The notes: generated from the letters alone by a model not told the origin. Counted from the first letter of the stretch, positions 1-8,093 are shown. The stretch: 25,249 bases of DNA from Thermoplasmatales archaeon UBA509 (GCA_002498845.1 DAJC01000023.1:16739-41987), one strand, 5' to 3'. Program-made: numbers and translations.

Positions 1-63
1 CGGGATTTGAACCCGAGGCCTCCTGCTTGCGAAGCAGGCGATCTACCGCTGATCTACCGGCCC
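1..63 (-). tRNA. tRNA-Ala (anticodon CGC), 3' end cut by the window edge
   Basis: Read on the minus strand, the gene starts with acceptor half GGGCCGG. A D arm follows (GATC, loop AGCGGTA, GATC), then an anticodon stem CCTGC/GCAGG around the seven-base loop TTCGCAA, and a T arm with TTCAAAT between TCGGG and CCCG. Loop positions 34-36 read CGC, which decodes the alanine codon GCG. No intron is present. The 3' acceptor strand and discriminator base lie beyond position 1, so the gene is partial only because of the window. Confidence 0.95.
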
Positions 64-83
64 TTCAATGCTTATGTCGGATC

Positions 84-93
84 TCTTAAAAAT
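84..93 (-). promoter_or_regulatory. TATA box of tRNA-Ala
   Basis: The minus strand reads TTTTTAAGAG, centred about 25 bases before the first base of the tRNA. This is the archaeal TATA-to-start distance, so the transcript should begin at or within a few bases of the mature 5' end. Confidence 0.55.
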
Positions 94-130
94 GTTGCCA
101 CTTCTGCGATGCGGGAAGATGGAATAATCA

Positions 131-140
131 TATTAATATT
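131..140 (+). promoter_or_regulatory. Probable TATA box of the Hef-like helicase gene
   Basis: The A/T-rich stretch TATTAATATT lies about 25 bases before the GTG start at 159. No Shine-Dalgarno sequence precedes that start, so a leaderless mRNA is likely. Confidence 0.4.
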
Positions 141-158
141 GAGGCGTAATTAACCGGT

Positions 159-1727
159 GTGACGCAAAACTTCCTTGGAGGTAATATAGAGCCAAGGGAA
201 TATCAGATTAACATTTTTAATTCCGCCAGGGAGTTTAACACACTTGTTGTATTGCCCACCGGACTCGGGAAAACGGTAATTGCAGCCATGCTTGCGGAAT
301 ACATTCTTTTCGAAAAAAATGAGAAAGTACTTTTTCTGGCCCCCACAAGGCCGCTGGTAATGCAGCACCTTGAAACAATGAAAAGGCTTTTCAGCACCCA
401 TAATATTGAAATCTCGGCTTTTACGGGAGAAATAGACAATGAGGATAGGATACTGCTGTGGACAACTTCCAGATTGATTATATCAACGCCCCAGGTGGCA
501 GAGAATGATCTGAGGAATGGCCTCTTCGATATATCCCGCTTCGGTCTCATTGTGTTTGATGAAGCCCACAGGGCAACCGGGAACTACGCCTACTCAACGA
601 TTGCAAGGCACTTCCTGGAGGCCAGGAAGAGGCTTGTGCTTGGGATCACAGCAAGTCCTGGAAGCGACAGGGAAAAGCTCGACGAAATAACCCGAACCCT
701 GGGAATTGAACGCGTGATCATCAAGAGCGAGCATGACCAGGATGTGGAGAAATACATCGGTGGAATAAAAATAGAAGTAGTAAAACTGGAGCTCCCACAA
801 TATATCAGGAATCTCTTGTCCACACTTAAGAAGGTGCTCAGGAACATTACTGAAAAACTTAGGGAGGCTGGATTCATGGGCTCAGGCAATTTTTCCCGCA
901 GCGAAATGGCCAAGAAGATCACAGAGGTAGTTCAGAGGGCCAGGACTGAAGACAGTAAGCTTTTCGGCATAATTCCATACATGTCAGCTGCCATCAGAAT
1001 AGATTACCTGCTGGAATACCTTGAAACACAGGGAATAGAAATCGCGTGGGACTATGTTTCCCAGATACTGTCTGGCCAGGACAAGACCCTGAGGAGAACA
1101 GCTTCCATACTTCAGAAGATGCCGGAATTCAGGGAATTCATGAATGAATTCAATTCACTTATGGAAGAGAAGCCTGACAATCCGAAAATGATCACCGTCC
1201 TGAGACTCTGTGAGTATAGAATAACAGAGAATCCGGATTCCAGAATCATAGTATTCACCCATTTCAGGAAAACCTCAGATCTTCTCACCGAATTTCTTTC
1301 CACCAGATCCCGGAAAATCAGGCCGGTGAGGTTCATTGGGCAGTCCAGCAAAGGTGAGGATGCCGGCATAAGGCAGAAGGATCAGGATGCCATAATAAGG
1401 AATTTCAGGGAGAACACCTATAATGTTATGGTCGCCACAAGCGTGGCTGAGGAAGGCCTGGATATTCCCTCAACTGATCTTGTAATATTTTTTGAGCCAG
1501 TTCCTTCTGAAATCAGGAGCATTCAGCGCAGGGGAAGAACCGGCAGGACCCATGCAGGTGATGTCAAAATACTGATGTACATGGATACAAGGGACAGTGC
1601 CTATTACTATTCAAGCATAAGAAAGGAAGCAAGAATGAAAGCAAACATCGAGAGGGTTTCCAATTCATTTCATCCCGAACCTGCGCCAAAGAAGAGAAAT
1701 TTCAACCTTGATGACTTCATTAATTGA
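159..1727 (+). CDS. Hef-like superfamily 2 DNA helicase without a nuclease domain
   Basis: ATP-dependent DNA helicase related to the helicase half of archaeal Hef and to eukaryotic FANCM, expected to act on stalled or branched replication forks. Visible motifs in order: motif I PTGLGKT (residues 33-39), APTRPL (motif Ia), DEAH (134-137), TASPGS (motif III), VFTHF (motif IV), VATSVAEEGLDIP (motif V) and QRRGRTGR (motif VI). A charged helical insert of about 130 residues separates the two RecA-like lobes, as in Hef. The 522-residue chain ends soon after lobe 2, so the XPF-type nuclease and HhH region of full Hef is absent. The last residues include NFNLDDFI, which resembles a PCNA-interacting box. 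GTG at 159 is chosen because it lies about 25 bases after a TATA-like element; there is no Shine-Dalgarno site. The 3' end overlaps the clamp-loader gene on the other strand by eight bases. Confidence 0.88.
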   Translation: MTQNFLGGNIEPREYQINIFNSAREFNTLVVLPTGLGKTVIAAMLAEYILFEKNEKVLFLAPTRPLVMQHLETMKRLFSTHNIEISAFTGEIDNEDRILLWTTSRLIISTPQVAENDLRNGLFDISRFGLIVFDEAHRATGNYAYSTIARHFLEARKRLVLGITASPGSDREKLDEITRTLGIERVIIKSEHDQDVEKYIGGIKIEVVKLELPQYIRNLLSTLKKVLRNITEKLREAGFMGSGNFSRSEMAKKITEVVQRARTEDSKLFGIIPYMSAAIRIDYLLEYLETQGIEIAWDYVSQILSGQDKTLRRTASILQKMPEFREFMNEFNSLMEEKPDNPKMITVLRLCEYRITENPDSRIIVFTHFRKTSDLLTEFLSTRSRKIRPVRFIGQSSKGEDAGIRQKDQDAIIRNFRENTYNVMVATSVAEEGLDIPSTDLVIFFEPVPSEIRSIQRRGRTGRTHAGDVKILMYMDTRDSAYYYSSIRKEARMKANIERVSNSFHPEPAPKKRNFNLDDFIN

Positions 1728-2676
1728 ATTCCTGGCCTATATAGGCAAGCCTAGCCATCAGTGCGTCGAGCTGTATGGTATCGCTGGAGCCCTCCACAAT
1801 CCTGAACTCAGATTCACCCAGAGCCATTATTATCTGAAGTTTCTGCCTGGGTGATATGAGCTCTTTCCTCACCACTGAATGTATTCCCCTGACAATGTCA
1901 ATTCCGGAAAGCCCCTGCTCAATCATCATTGAATCAAGGGTTTCCCGTGCATCATCAAAAAGGCCACTGAGCGCCTTTGAAAGCAGAGATTTGTACTGCT
2001 TCGGGTTGGCCATTCCGGAAATCTCGTAAATTCTTGACGCCGTCATTTCTCCCGAGGATTTTATGGTCTGCAGAATGTTCAACGCCTTTCTCATATCCCC
2101 TTCAGATATTTCAGTGATGGCTGCCATTGCATCATCGTCTATGGTAAAGTTCTCCTGCTTCGCTATGACCTCTATCCTCTTTTTCATGTCTTCCGGCCTT
2201 ATGGGCCTGAAACGCATAACAACTGTCCTTGACTGTATGGGCGGAATTATCTGGGAGGAATAGTTGCATGAGAAGATAAACCGGGTCGCGGATGAATACA
2301 GCTCCATTGTCCTCCTCAGCGCCGCCTGTGCTTCGGGAGTGAGCTGATCCGCCTCGTCCAGAAATATTATCTTGAACCCGAGCCCGTTTGATGGCATTAT
2401 CCTGGCAAAATCCTTCACGTTATCCCTGATAACATCAATTCCTCTCTCATTTGATGCATTGAGTTCAAGGAAATTGTCTCTCCAGTCCTCACCAAACAGC
2501 TCGATGGCCACCGACAGTGCGGCGGTAGTTTTCCCAACGCCGGCAGGGCCAGCAAATATTAGATGAGGCAGTTCCCTGTGCCTGACAAAGGACTGCAGCT
2601 TACGGATTATTTCGTCCTGCCCCACAATATCTGACAGCTTTCTGGGTCTGTATTTTTCCGTCCATATGTCTATCAT
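1720..2676 (-). CDS. rfcS: Replication factor C small subunit (clamp loader ATPase)
   Basis: AAA+ ATPase of the archaeal RFC complex, which loads the PCNA sliding clamp at primer ends. It shows the RFC opening IWTEKYRP (residues 4-11), Walker A GPAGVGKTT (43-51), Walker B FLDEAD (105-110), the sensor region FSCNYS, and QSRT at the usual SRC arginine-finger motif. It has 318 residues, normal for the family, with no intein. The reading frame stays open upstream, but ATG at 2676 gives the conserved N-terminus and has GAGG about seven bases before it. The stop lies inside the 3' end of the convergent helicase gene. No TATA box is close to the start; the nearest good one is at 2973-2981, so this gene probably shares a transcript with the short upstream frame. 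Confidence 0.95.
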   Translation of the reverse strand: MIDIWTEKYRPRKLSDIVGQDEIIRKLQSFVRHRELPHLIFAGPAGVGKTTAALSVAIELFGEDWRDNFLELNASNERGIDVIRDNVKDFARIMPSNGLGFKIIFLDEADQLTPEAQAALRRTMELYSSATRFIFSCNYSSQIIPPIQSRTVVMRFRPIRPEDMKKRIEVIAKQENFTIDDDAMAAITEISEGDMRKALNILQTIKSSGEMTASRIYEISGMANPKQYKSLLSKALSGLFDDARETLDSMMIEQGLSGIDIVRGIHSVVRKELISPRQKLQIIMALGESEFRIVEGSSDTIQLDALMARLAYIGQEFN

Positions 2677-2707
2677 TTCTTTTCCTCGTGTTATCCGTCC
2701 TATGACG

Positions 2708-2926
2708 TTATCCGCAGTGGCAGTGTGTGTTGATGCGAACCTTAATCTCTGATCCTTCAGGCAGTTTCGTGCATCCATGGATTACATGGACTTCTTTGAG
2801 ATGTGAGATATCCATGGCCATGATCAGCATATTGCCCCCATTCCACCCTGAGGTTTCAGTTGCAATTTGAACAATACATCTTCCACGGAACATGCTCACA
2901 TATGGGTGAGTCCGCCAACAACACAT
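2708..2926 (-). CDS. Possible small Cys/His-containing protein upstream of rfcS
   Basis: An open frame of 72 codons, read in the same direction as rfcS and ending 31 bases before its start. I do not recognise the product. It has an early Cys-Cys pair, a hydrophobic stretch MLIMAM in the middle, and ends HCHCG. The case for it being real is positional: a TATA-like box at 2973-2981 would start a transcript about 24 bases before this ATG, and rfcS has no closer promoter. An internal ATG at 2893 is another possible start. Against it, there is no convincing ribosome binding site and its length could arise by chance; the segment may simply be a long rfcS leader. Confidence 0.28.
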   Translation of the reverse strand: MCCWRTHPYVSMFRGRCIVQIATETSGWNGGNMLIMAMDISHLKEVHVIHGCTKLPEGSEIKVRINTHCHCG

Positions 2927-2972
2927 TATTTTCCGTCCAATAATAAGCTTTTCATTTCAATTATCGGCTGAA

Positions 2973-2981
2973 ATCTATAAA
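2973..2981 (-). promoter_or_regulatory. TATA box upstream of the rfcS unit
   Basis: The minus strand reads CATTTATAGATTT over 2971-2983. A start site near 2950 is predicted, about 275 bases before rfcS, which suggests either an upstream small gene or a long leader. Confidence 0.4.
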
Positions 2982-3049
2982 TGATGATTCGTTCCATAAC
3001 CCTGAAGTATATCCATCAGAACACTGACGGGGTGCTGCCACAATAATGA

Positions 3050-3057
3050 TTTAAAAG
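3050..3057 (+). promoter_or_regulatory. TATA box of purN
   Basis: TTTAAAAG centred about 26 bases before the purN ATG at 3079. There is no Shine-Dalgarno site, so the mRNA is predicted to be leaderless. Confidence 0.6.
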
Positions 3058-3078
3058 TACTCATGATACGTAATCAGG

Positions 3079-3693
3079 ATGACAGGTATTGTTGTTTTCG
3101 CTTCGGGCAGGGGCACAACACTTCAGGCTATTATTGAAGCAGTCAGGGGGCACCGGATACTGGCTTCCATTTCTGCAGTCATATCCGACCACGACGATTC
3201 GGGTGCACTTGAACGGGCCAGAATATCCGGAATAAGGGCAATTTTTATGGACCCATCGCCTGGAAAAGAGAAATTTTATGCCGGTATAATGCGGGAACTT
3301 GCCGGTATCAGCCCTGAAATAATAGTGCTGGCTGGATTCATGAGAATTATCCCAACTGAAATTCTCCTCAATTTCACGGCCCCTGTGATTAACCTTCACC
3401 CCTCACTTCTTCCCTGCTTTGGCGGTAAGGGCATGTATGGAATTCATGTGCACAGTAAGGTTATGGAGAGCGGAGCAAGATATTCTGGATGCACCGTGCA
3501 TTTTGTGACACCTGATGTTGATGCCGGACCCATAATTGTCCAGAAAGTTGCGGAAGTGCTGGACAGTGATACTCCAGAAAGCCTGGCTGACAGAATCAGG
3601 CCACTGGAGCATGAGGCGGTTGTGGAGGCCATTCAGCTCGTCTTATCAAAGAATTACATTATCTCTGGAAAAAGGGTCATCAGAAAAGGATAA
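3079..3693 (+). CDS. purN: Phosphoribosylglycinamide formyltransferase (GART 1)
   Basis: Transfers a formyl group from 10-formyltetrahydrofolate to GAR in the third step of purine synthesis. The formyl-transferase fold is clear: SGRGTTLQAI phosphate-binding loop (residues 9-18), active-site segment NLHPSLLP with Asn105 and His107, the GKGMYGIHVH stretch, and TPDVDAGPIIVQ with Asp148. These match the catalytic Asn-His-Asp trio of E. coli PurN. The 204-residue length is normal. Transcribed alone, apparently leaderless. Using PurN rather than a formate-dependent enzyme implies a folate-type formyl donor in this organism (inference). Confidence 0.95.
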   Translation: MTGIVVFASGRGTTLQAIIEAVRGHRILASISAVISDHDDSGALERARISGIRAIFMDPSPGKEKFYAGIMRELAGISPEIIVLAGFMRIIPTEILLNFTAPVINLHPSLLPCFGGKGMYGIHVHSKVMESGARYSGCTVHFVTPDVDAGPIIVQKVAEVLDSDTPESLADRIRPLEHEAVVEAIQLVLSKNYIISGKRVIRKG

Positions 3694-3737
3694 AATAGAA
3701 AAAAGATTTTATGGTTTTGAAAACTGGTTCCCAGTAC

Positions 3738-4139
3738 TCATGCCAGGACAAACTTGTATCCGTATTCTATGATTCCCGATTCCCCTTCCTGGGCAACCCT
3801 TCTGAATACCGATGTGACTCTTTTTCCCATCTCAACTTCCCCTGGATCACTGTCAACTATCTGACCGGTCACCGAGGGGCCGTCATCCAGCCTTATTATT
3901 GCGATTATATATGGCCTCTGCCTGGTAAAGGCCGGCGGGACGTCGTGCACCACGCTGAAGGATTCTATTGTCCCGTTTCCGGACAGCGCGAATTCCTTCA
4001 TCTTGCCGATGGATTCTCTGTGGCAGATGGGGCAAACGTCACGAGGCGGGAAAAATATCCTCTTGCAGTTCCCGCACTGATTGCCCATGAGCCTGTATCT
4101 GTGAACCGATTCTCTCCAGAACCTTGAAACCTCTCCCAT
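3738..4139 (-). CDS. DUF35 zinc-ribbon/OB-fold protein, partner of thiolase and HMG-CoA synthase
   Basis: Small acyl-CoA-associated scaffold protein. In archaea such proteins bridge acetoacetyl-CoA thiolase and HMG-CoA synthase in one complex. It has an N-terminal helix, a rubredoxin-like zinc ribbon with Cys22, Cys25, Cys36 and Cys39, then an OB-fold-like region through FALSGNGTIESFSVV and PYIIAIIRLDDG. The 133-residue length is typical. Its ATG overlaps the thiolase stop by one base (TAATG), indicating translational coupling. It is the last gene of the three-gene operon and converges on purN with about 44 bases between them. It has no catalytic residues of its own. Confidence 0.9.
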   Translation of the reverse strand: MGEVSRFWRESVHRYRLMGNQCGNCKRIFFPPRDVCPICHRESIGKMKEFALSGNGTIESFSVVHDVPPAFTRQRPYIIAIIRLDDGPSVTGQIVDSDPGEVEMGKRVTSVFRRVAQEGESGIIEYGYKFVLA

Positions 4140-5302
4140 TATTCACCACCCACTATATGTACAACAGACATGGAACCCGTTCCGGCCATGCTGTGCAGTA
4201 GGGCATATTTTGCACCCTTAACCTGCCTTTCCCCACATTTGCCCTTTAGCTGCCTGTAGGCTTCAACAAACTGCCCGACTCCCGTGGCTCCGAATGGGTT
4301 TCCCTTGGCCTTGAGGCCACCCGACGGATTGATGGGAATCCTTCCTCCCAGTTTTATGTCGTCGAATACCAGGTCCTTTGCATGCCCTTTTTCTGCAAAA
4401 CCAAGTTCCTCCAGTTCAATAAGGCCATAGATGCTGTAAGAATCATGCAGTTCTGCAAATGATATGTCTTCAAGCTTCACGTGGGCTTTCTCCAGAGCGG
4501 CTTTGCCAGCTATCCTTGCTGAATCCAGTGCATAAAGAGATTTCCTGCTGTGGACAGCAAGATAGTCCTGGGCATCCGCCGAACCGGCAATCCTTATGCC
4601 ATCAATCTTGTTTTTCTTCACGTATTTTTCGGATGCAAGGATTATTGCAGCTGCACCGTCACTGACAGGGCTGCAGTCCATAAGGTTCAGAGGTTCCGCC
4701 ACAGGAGTTGCGCCCATTGCCTGCTCCACGCTGATCTTGTTCTTGAACTGCGCATCCGGATTCTTTGAGGCATTCAGGTGATCATTCACAGACATCATAG
4801 CAAGTGCCTCCTTATCAACACCGAAGTCGGCCATGTATTTTCTGGCTGTAATGGCAGCAAGAGATGCAGGAGTAGCTCCGAAGAATGCCTCCCATTCCCT
4901 GTCAAGAACCGAGCTTGTCAGGTCTATTATCTCTGAGCCGTATACGTCAGTCATCTTCTCCACACCGCCAACCATCACCACATCGTATTCTCCTGACTTG
5001 ATTGCCAGGCTGGCCTGCCTCACGGCAGCACCGCCTGATGCTGTGGATGCCTCGACCCTAATTGCAGGGATATGATTCTCTGCAATTCCCGAGAAATCAG
5101 AAATGAGCGCGCCGATATTCTCCTGGCCATTGATTATGCCAGCAAGGCTGTTGCTTCCGTAGAGCACCTGGATATCCCTTGAGAATATGCCGGCGTTCTC
5201 GATGGCTTTCAGTCCTGCCTCAACCGCCAGTTCCCTGAGAGATCTTTCCCACAGTTCACCAAACTTTGTCTCTCCTGCCCCTATTATGTAAACATCACTC
5301 AA
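4139..5302 (-). CDS. Thiolase-like protein of the HMG-CoA operon; expected catalytic residues missing
   Basis: By fold and position this is the archaeal acetoacetyl-CoA thiolase that feeds HMG-CoA synthase. It shows [40 protein letters not shown] (His286-Asp287) and GGLKAKG. However, the cysteine nucleophile, normally in an EAACASG context, is replaced by Thr87 (EASTASGG), and the GHP histidine is replaced by Asn335 (GNPFGATG). The only cysteines left are Cys210 in LMDCSP and Cys356. I take the start as TTG at 5302: it gives the family N-terminus [10 protein letters not shown] and has GGTGA five bases before it. A GTG at 5311 would add three residues. It overlaps the HMG-CoA synthase stop by eight bases. 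It may be a structural partner, a divergent enzyme, or use other chemistry. Confidence 0.85.
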   Translation of the reverse strand: MSDVYIIGAGETKFGELWERSLRELAVEAGLKAIENAGIFSRDIQVLYGSNSLAGIINGQENIGALISDFSGIAENHIPAIRVEASTASGGAAVRQASLAIKSGEYDVVMVGGVEKMTDVYGSEIIDLTSSVLDREWEAFFGATPASLAAITARKYMADFGVDKEALAMMSVNDHLNASKNPDAQFKNKISVEQAMGATPVAEPLNLMDCSPVSDGAAAIILASEKYVKKNKIDGIRIAGSADAQDYLAVHSRKSLYALDSARIAGKAALEKAHVKLEDISFAELHDSYSIYGLIELEELGFAEKGHAKDLVFDDIKLGGRIPINPSGGLKAKGNPFGATGVGQFVEAYRQLKGKCGERQVKGAKYALLHSMAGTGSMSVVHIVGGE

Positions 5303-6350
5303 CGCCTTCACCTACCACTATTTTCTTCTTGAATTTTGCATACATTGCGTAGTCCAGCCACCTGACCTTGCTCAGCATTTCCTTTATTGTTGGAGCTGCC
5401 TGCCTGTCCATCTCCTCTATTGCATCTGTCACGGTGAGATCGAACGCATCGGATCCTGCACCGGAACCGAATGACGTCGCCAGTATCCTGTCACCAGGTT
5501 TGGCGATATCAAGCACCGCTGAAAGGCCGGTCATCATGGAAGCAGAATATGTGTTCCCTATGACTGGGGTCAGAAGGCCATCCTTTATCTGGGGTTCCGT
5601 GAATCCCAAGGTCTTGGCCGCTCTTGACGGGAATTTTCCGTTGGGCTGGTGGAATACCGCATAATCATAATCAACGGGCTCAGTTTTCATTCTTTCCATC
5701 ATCATCCTGGCCGCAGAAAGCGTATGCCTGAAATATGCGGGCTCCCCTGTGAATCTCTCTCCGTGGCTAGGATATGGCTGGCCCTCCCTTCTCCAAAAAT
5801 CCGGAGTATCGGAAGTGACTGAAAGAGTGCTGTTGATCTCCGCAATGACATTTTCCCTTCCAACAACAAAGGCAGTTCCTCCGGCAGATGCCGTATATTC
5901 CAGAACATCACCAGGCGCCCCCTGTGATGTGTCAGCACCTATTGCCATTCCGTACTTGATCATTGAGGAATCCACCATTGCCTTGACATTCTGAACACCG
6001 GCTGTGCCTGCCTTGCATGCAAATTCATAATCAGCAGCAAACAGAGAGAAGTCAACGCCAAGTGCCGACGCAACTATTGTTGCGGTTGGCTTCACGGCAT
6101 ATGGGTGGGATTCAGAGCCTACATATATCGCCCCAATTTCCCTGGGATCAATACCCTTCCTTTTCATTGCATTCCTGGCAGCCTCAACCGATATGGTTGC
6201 AACATCCTCATCGGGGGCTGGCACAGATTTACTCAATATGTATATGCCGTTTTTAAGGGCATCCACGTCCTCTCCCCATACCCTGGCTATTTCCTCAGGT
6301 TTTATCCTGAACCGGGGAATGTAGGAGCCGTATGTGACTATTCCAGACAT
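5295..6350 (-). CDS. Hydroxymethylglutaryl-CoA synthase
   Basis: Condenses acetyl-CoA with acetoacetyl-CoA to HMG-CoA, the first committed step of archaeal isoprenoid lipid synthesis. All catalytic residues are present: Glu80 in [14 protein letters not shown], nucleophile Cys112 in FACKAGTAG and His234 in FHQPNGKFP. The chain is 351 residues from ATG 6350, matching archaeal HMG-CoA synthases; the open frame continues upstream but that part does not look conserved. No Shine-Dalgarno site precedes 6350, and a TATA box at 6381-6388 predicts a very short leader. It is the first gene of the operon with the thiolase-like and DUF35 proteins, the partners known to form a channelling complex in methanogens. 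Confidence 0.95.
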   Translation of the reverse strand: MSGIVTYGSYIPRFRIKPEEIARVWGEDVDALKNGIYILSKSVPAPDEDVATISVEAARNAMKRKGIDPREIGAIYVGSESHPYAVKPTATIVASALGVDFSLFAADYEFACKAGTAGVQNVKAMVDSSMIKYGMAIGADTSQGAPGDVLEYTASAGGTAFVVGRENVIAEINSTLSVTSDTPDFWRREGQPYPSHGERFTGEPAYFRHTLSAARMMMERMKTEPVDYDYAVFHQPNGKFPSRAAKTLGFTEPQIKDGLLTPVIGNTYSASMMTGLSAVLDIAKPGDRILATSFGSGAGSDAFDLTVTDAIEEMDRQAAPTIKEMLSKVRWLDYAMYAKFKKKIVVGEGVE

Positions 6351-6380
6351 CAGTACACCGAACTTGTGAGTGTGTGCATA

Positions 6381-6388
6381 TATATAAA
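6381..6388 (-). promoter_or_regulatory. TATA box of the HMG-CoA synthase operon
   Basis: The minus strand reads TTTATATA within a longer A/T run, 31-38 bases before the ATG. The predicted start site is near 6359. Confidence 0.55.
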
Positions 6389-6500
6389 AATTCACGAAAC
6401 ACGATTCAGCGTTTGCCGATTTCACACTGTGATCTATCCTGCAATTTGTGCGTGCCTTCCTGACAGGAAAAACTGAATAATGCTGTTAGATGCAATAATA

Positions 6501-6508
6501 TTTATATG
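6501..6508 (+). promoter_or_regulatory. TATA box of the winged-helix gene
   Basis: TTTATATG about 40 bases before the ATG at 6543. The predicted start site near 6530 leaves room for the AGGTGA ribosome binding site at 6533-6538. Confidence 0.55.
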
Positions 6509-6542
6509 CTTTTTCACTAACCAATTTCATAAAGGTGAAATA

Positions 6543-6764
6543 ATGGCCGATGTTAGCCTCAATCCCAACGAAAAGAAAGTTTACGATGCCGTAAAGAAAC
6601 TTGGTGCAATTTCGGATGACAAGGTCAAATCTGCTGACGACATTATGAAAGCGGCGGGTGTGGGAAAGGCCATTGTGACTTCAGCGCTTCAGACGCTTGC
6701 AACCAAGGGGTACGTCAAGAGAGTTGCAAGGGCGAAAAGTGCCGGATATTACGCTCTTAAGTAA
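6543..6764 (+). CDS. Small winged-helix DNA-binding protein
   Basis: A 73-residue basic protein made almost entirely of one winged-helix domain. A helix KKVYDAVKKLG is followed by a helix-turn-helix around ADDIMKAAGVGKAIVTSALQTLATKG and a wing YVKRVARAKSAGYYALK. There is no ligand or dimerisation domain, so it is either a minimal transcription regulator or an abundant chromatin-associated protein. ATG 6543 is chosen because AGGTGA lies four bases before it and a TATA box sits at the right distance; the open frame extends 21 codons upstream across that promoter. It stands alone with its own strong-looking promoter and terminator, which suggests high expression (inference). Confidence 0.8.
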   Translation: MADVSLNPNEKKVYDAVKKLGAISDDKVKSADDIMKAAGVGKAIVTSALQTLATKGYVKRVARAKSAGYYALK

Positions 6765-6775
6765 TTATATAGGTT

Positions 6776-6806
6776 GTATCTGAATCCCATTAGATACTTT
6801 TATATT
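6776..6806 (+). terminator. Hairpin plus T-run after the winged-helix gene
   Basis: GTATCT (6776-6781) and AGATAC (6792-6797) form a six-base-pair stem with a ten-base loop, followed directly by a T-rich run. It starts 11 bases after the stop codon. Confidence 0.55.
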
Positions 6807-6880
6807 TTAAGTTTGCATCTTTTATTTGCGTCGAGGACGTATGTAGGTATATGGTCAGATGGAAACCATACATCAAAGGC

Positions 6881-6887
6881 TATATAC
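6881..6887 (+). promoter_or_regulatory. TATA box of the DUF373-mptE operon
   Basis: TATATAC about 35 bases before the ATG at 6918. The predicted start site falls near 6907, around the GGTGA at 6905-6909. Confidence 0.4.
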
Positions 6888-6917
6888 TCGCCTTGACTTG
6901 ATATGGTGATATCGATC

Positions 6918-8093
6918 ATGACCACTCTGGTTCTGAACATAGACAGGGATAACGATTTCGGGGAGAAGGCTGGACTAGAGGGTCCCATAGTGGGTTATGA
7001 GGCATGCTACGCGGCTGCGCTCAAGCTGATCACCATTGATCCGGAGGATTCAGATGCCAATGCACTTTTTGGGGCAATAAGGCATTATGAGGAACTGCTC
7101 AGGCAGGGACAGAGCGCCCAGATTGCCCTTGTTACAGGAGATATGGATGTGGGACAGGTTTCCGATGAGAGAATCGGGAGCCAGCTGGACCTGCTTCTTT
7201 CCAACAGTGATTATGATGACGTTATCCTTGTTACGGACGGGGCGGAGGATGACTACATTGTTCCCCTCATCATATCAAGGAAAAGAATACGCTATGTGAA
7301 ACACATCATTGTGCGTCACAACCAGAACATAGAATCAATGTACTATTACATAGTGAAGGCGCTCAAGGATAAGAAGCTCATAAACAAATTTATCATACCT
7401 CTGGGGCTTGTTTTCCTGACCTATGGTATTGTTTCACTGGGCTTCATAATTTATGGCGCCCTTGTGAGCAGGTCACTTGCTGTTGACCCGAGCCTTGGGG
7501 CCGTAACCTTTGTGACCATTGTCCTTGGATCATACCTTGTGGAAAGGGGATTCGAGCTTGGAAGGATATTCGTTGGTATGTTGAAGTCTGTGAGAGAGTA
7601 TGCACAGGAGACCCGGATCATTTTTCTATCGTATGTCATAGCCGCAAGCCTTGTTTTTGTTGGGATTGCATCAAGCTACGTCATAACAAGGAGTACCATG
7701 AAGAACCCTGTGGACGGCGTCCTGATCTTCCTTTCAATGTTCACATGGTGGATATATGGAGCTTTCTTTGCAAGGGAAGGCGGATCGGCAATCGAGATGT
7801 ACATAAACAACAACCGCACTGGAATATTCAAGACCCTTTACGGCCTCATGTATTCTCTGTCGGTCGCATTCATCGTTTATGGAATGATAAACTACATCAG
7901 GTACATCCTTGCTTTCATACCTTTCTCTTCTGCAATCATAAGCATATTCTTCCTGGTGCTGGGACTTATCATCGCAATGCTCTCTTCCATGGTGCACAGA
8001 TACTTCACGGACAGGGGAGAGATCACGGAACTGAAGCCTGCATCCAACAGCAGCTCCACCTCAACAGTAAACAATGCTCCTGAGCACAAATGA
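6918..8093 (+). CDS. DUF373 family integral membrane protein
   Basis: Archaeal protein of unknown function recognised as DUF373. A cytoplasmic N-terminal part of about 160 residues opens TTLVLNIDRDNDFG and contains ALVTGDMDVG and DDVILVTDGAEDDY, an Asp-rich layout that looks nucleotide- or metal-binding. About six membrane segments follow, starting around LVFLTYGIVSLGF and ending around ISIFFLVLGLIIAML, then a Ser/Thr/Asn-rich tail. I choose ATG 6918 rather than 6903 because GGTGA (6905-6909) is eight bases before it and the conserved TTLVLN start follows at once. The stop overlaps the ATG of the MptE gene by four bases (ATGA), so the two are translationally coupled. Function is unknown; a link to pterin metabolism is only suggested by the coupling. 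Confidence 0.85.
   Translation: MTTLVLNIDRDNDFGEKAGLEGPIVGYEACYAAALKLITIDPEDSDANALFGAIRHYEELLRQGQSAQIALVTGDMDVGQVSDERIGSQLDLLLSNSDYDDVILVTDGAEDDYIVPLIISRKRIRYVKHIIVRHNQNIESMYYYIVKALKDKKLINKFIIPLGLVFLTYGIVSLGFIIYGALVSRSLAVDPSLGAVTFVTIVLGSYLVERGFELGRIFVGMLKSVREYAQETRIIFLSYVIAASLVFVGIASSYVITRSTMKNPVDGVLIFLSMFTWWIYGAFFAREGGSAIEMYINNNRTGIFKTLYGLMYSLSVAFIVYGMINYIRYILAFIPFSSAIISIFFLVLGLIIAMLSSMVHRYFTDRGEITELKPASNSSSTSTVNNAPEHK

Larger units (their letters stand above)
2677..3078. other. Intergenic region between rfcS and purN
   Basis: About 400 bases without a confidently assigned gene. It holds the possible 72-codon frame, a minus-strand TATA-like box (2973-2981) and the purN promoter (3050-3057). 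I see no tRNA-like arms and no SRP RNA or RNase P RNA signature. Confidence 0.6.

Noticed and set aside
2677..3078. SRP RNA or RNase P RNA in the rfcS-purN gap
   Set aside because: I looked for the conserved SRP helix 8 and RNase P core sequences and found neither.
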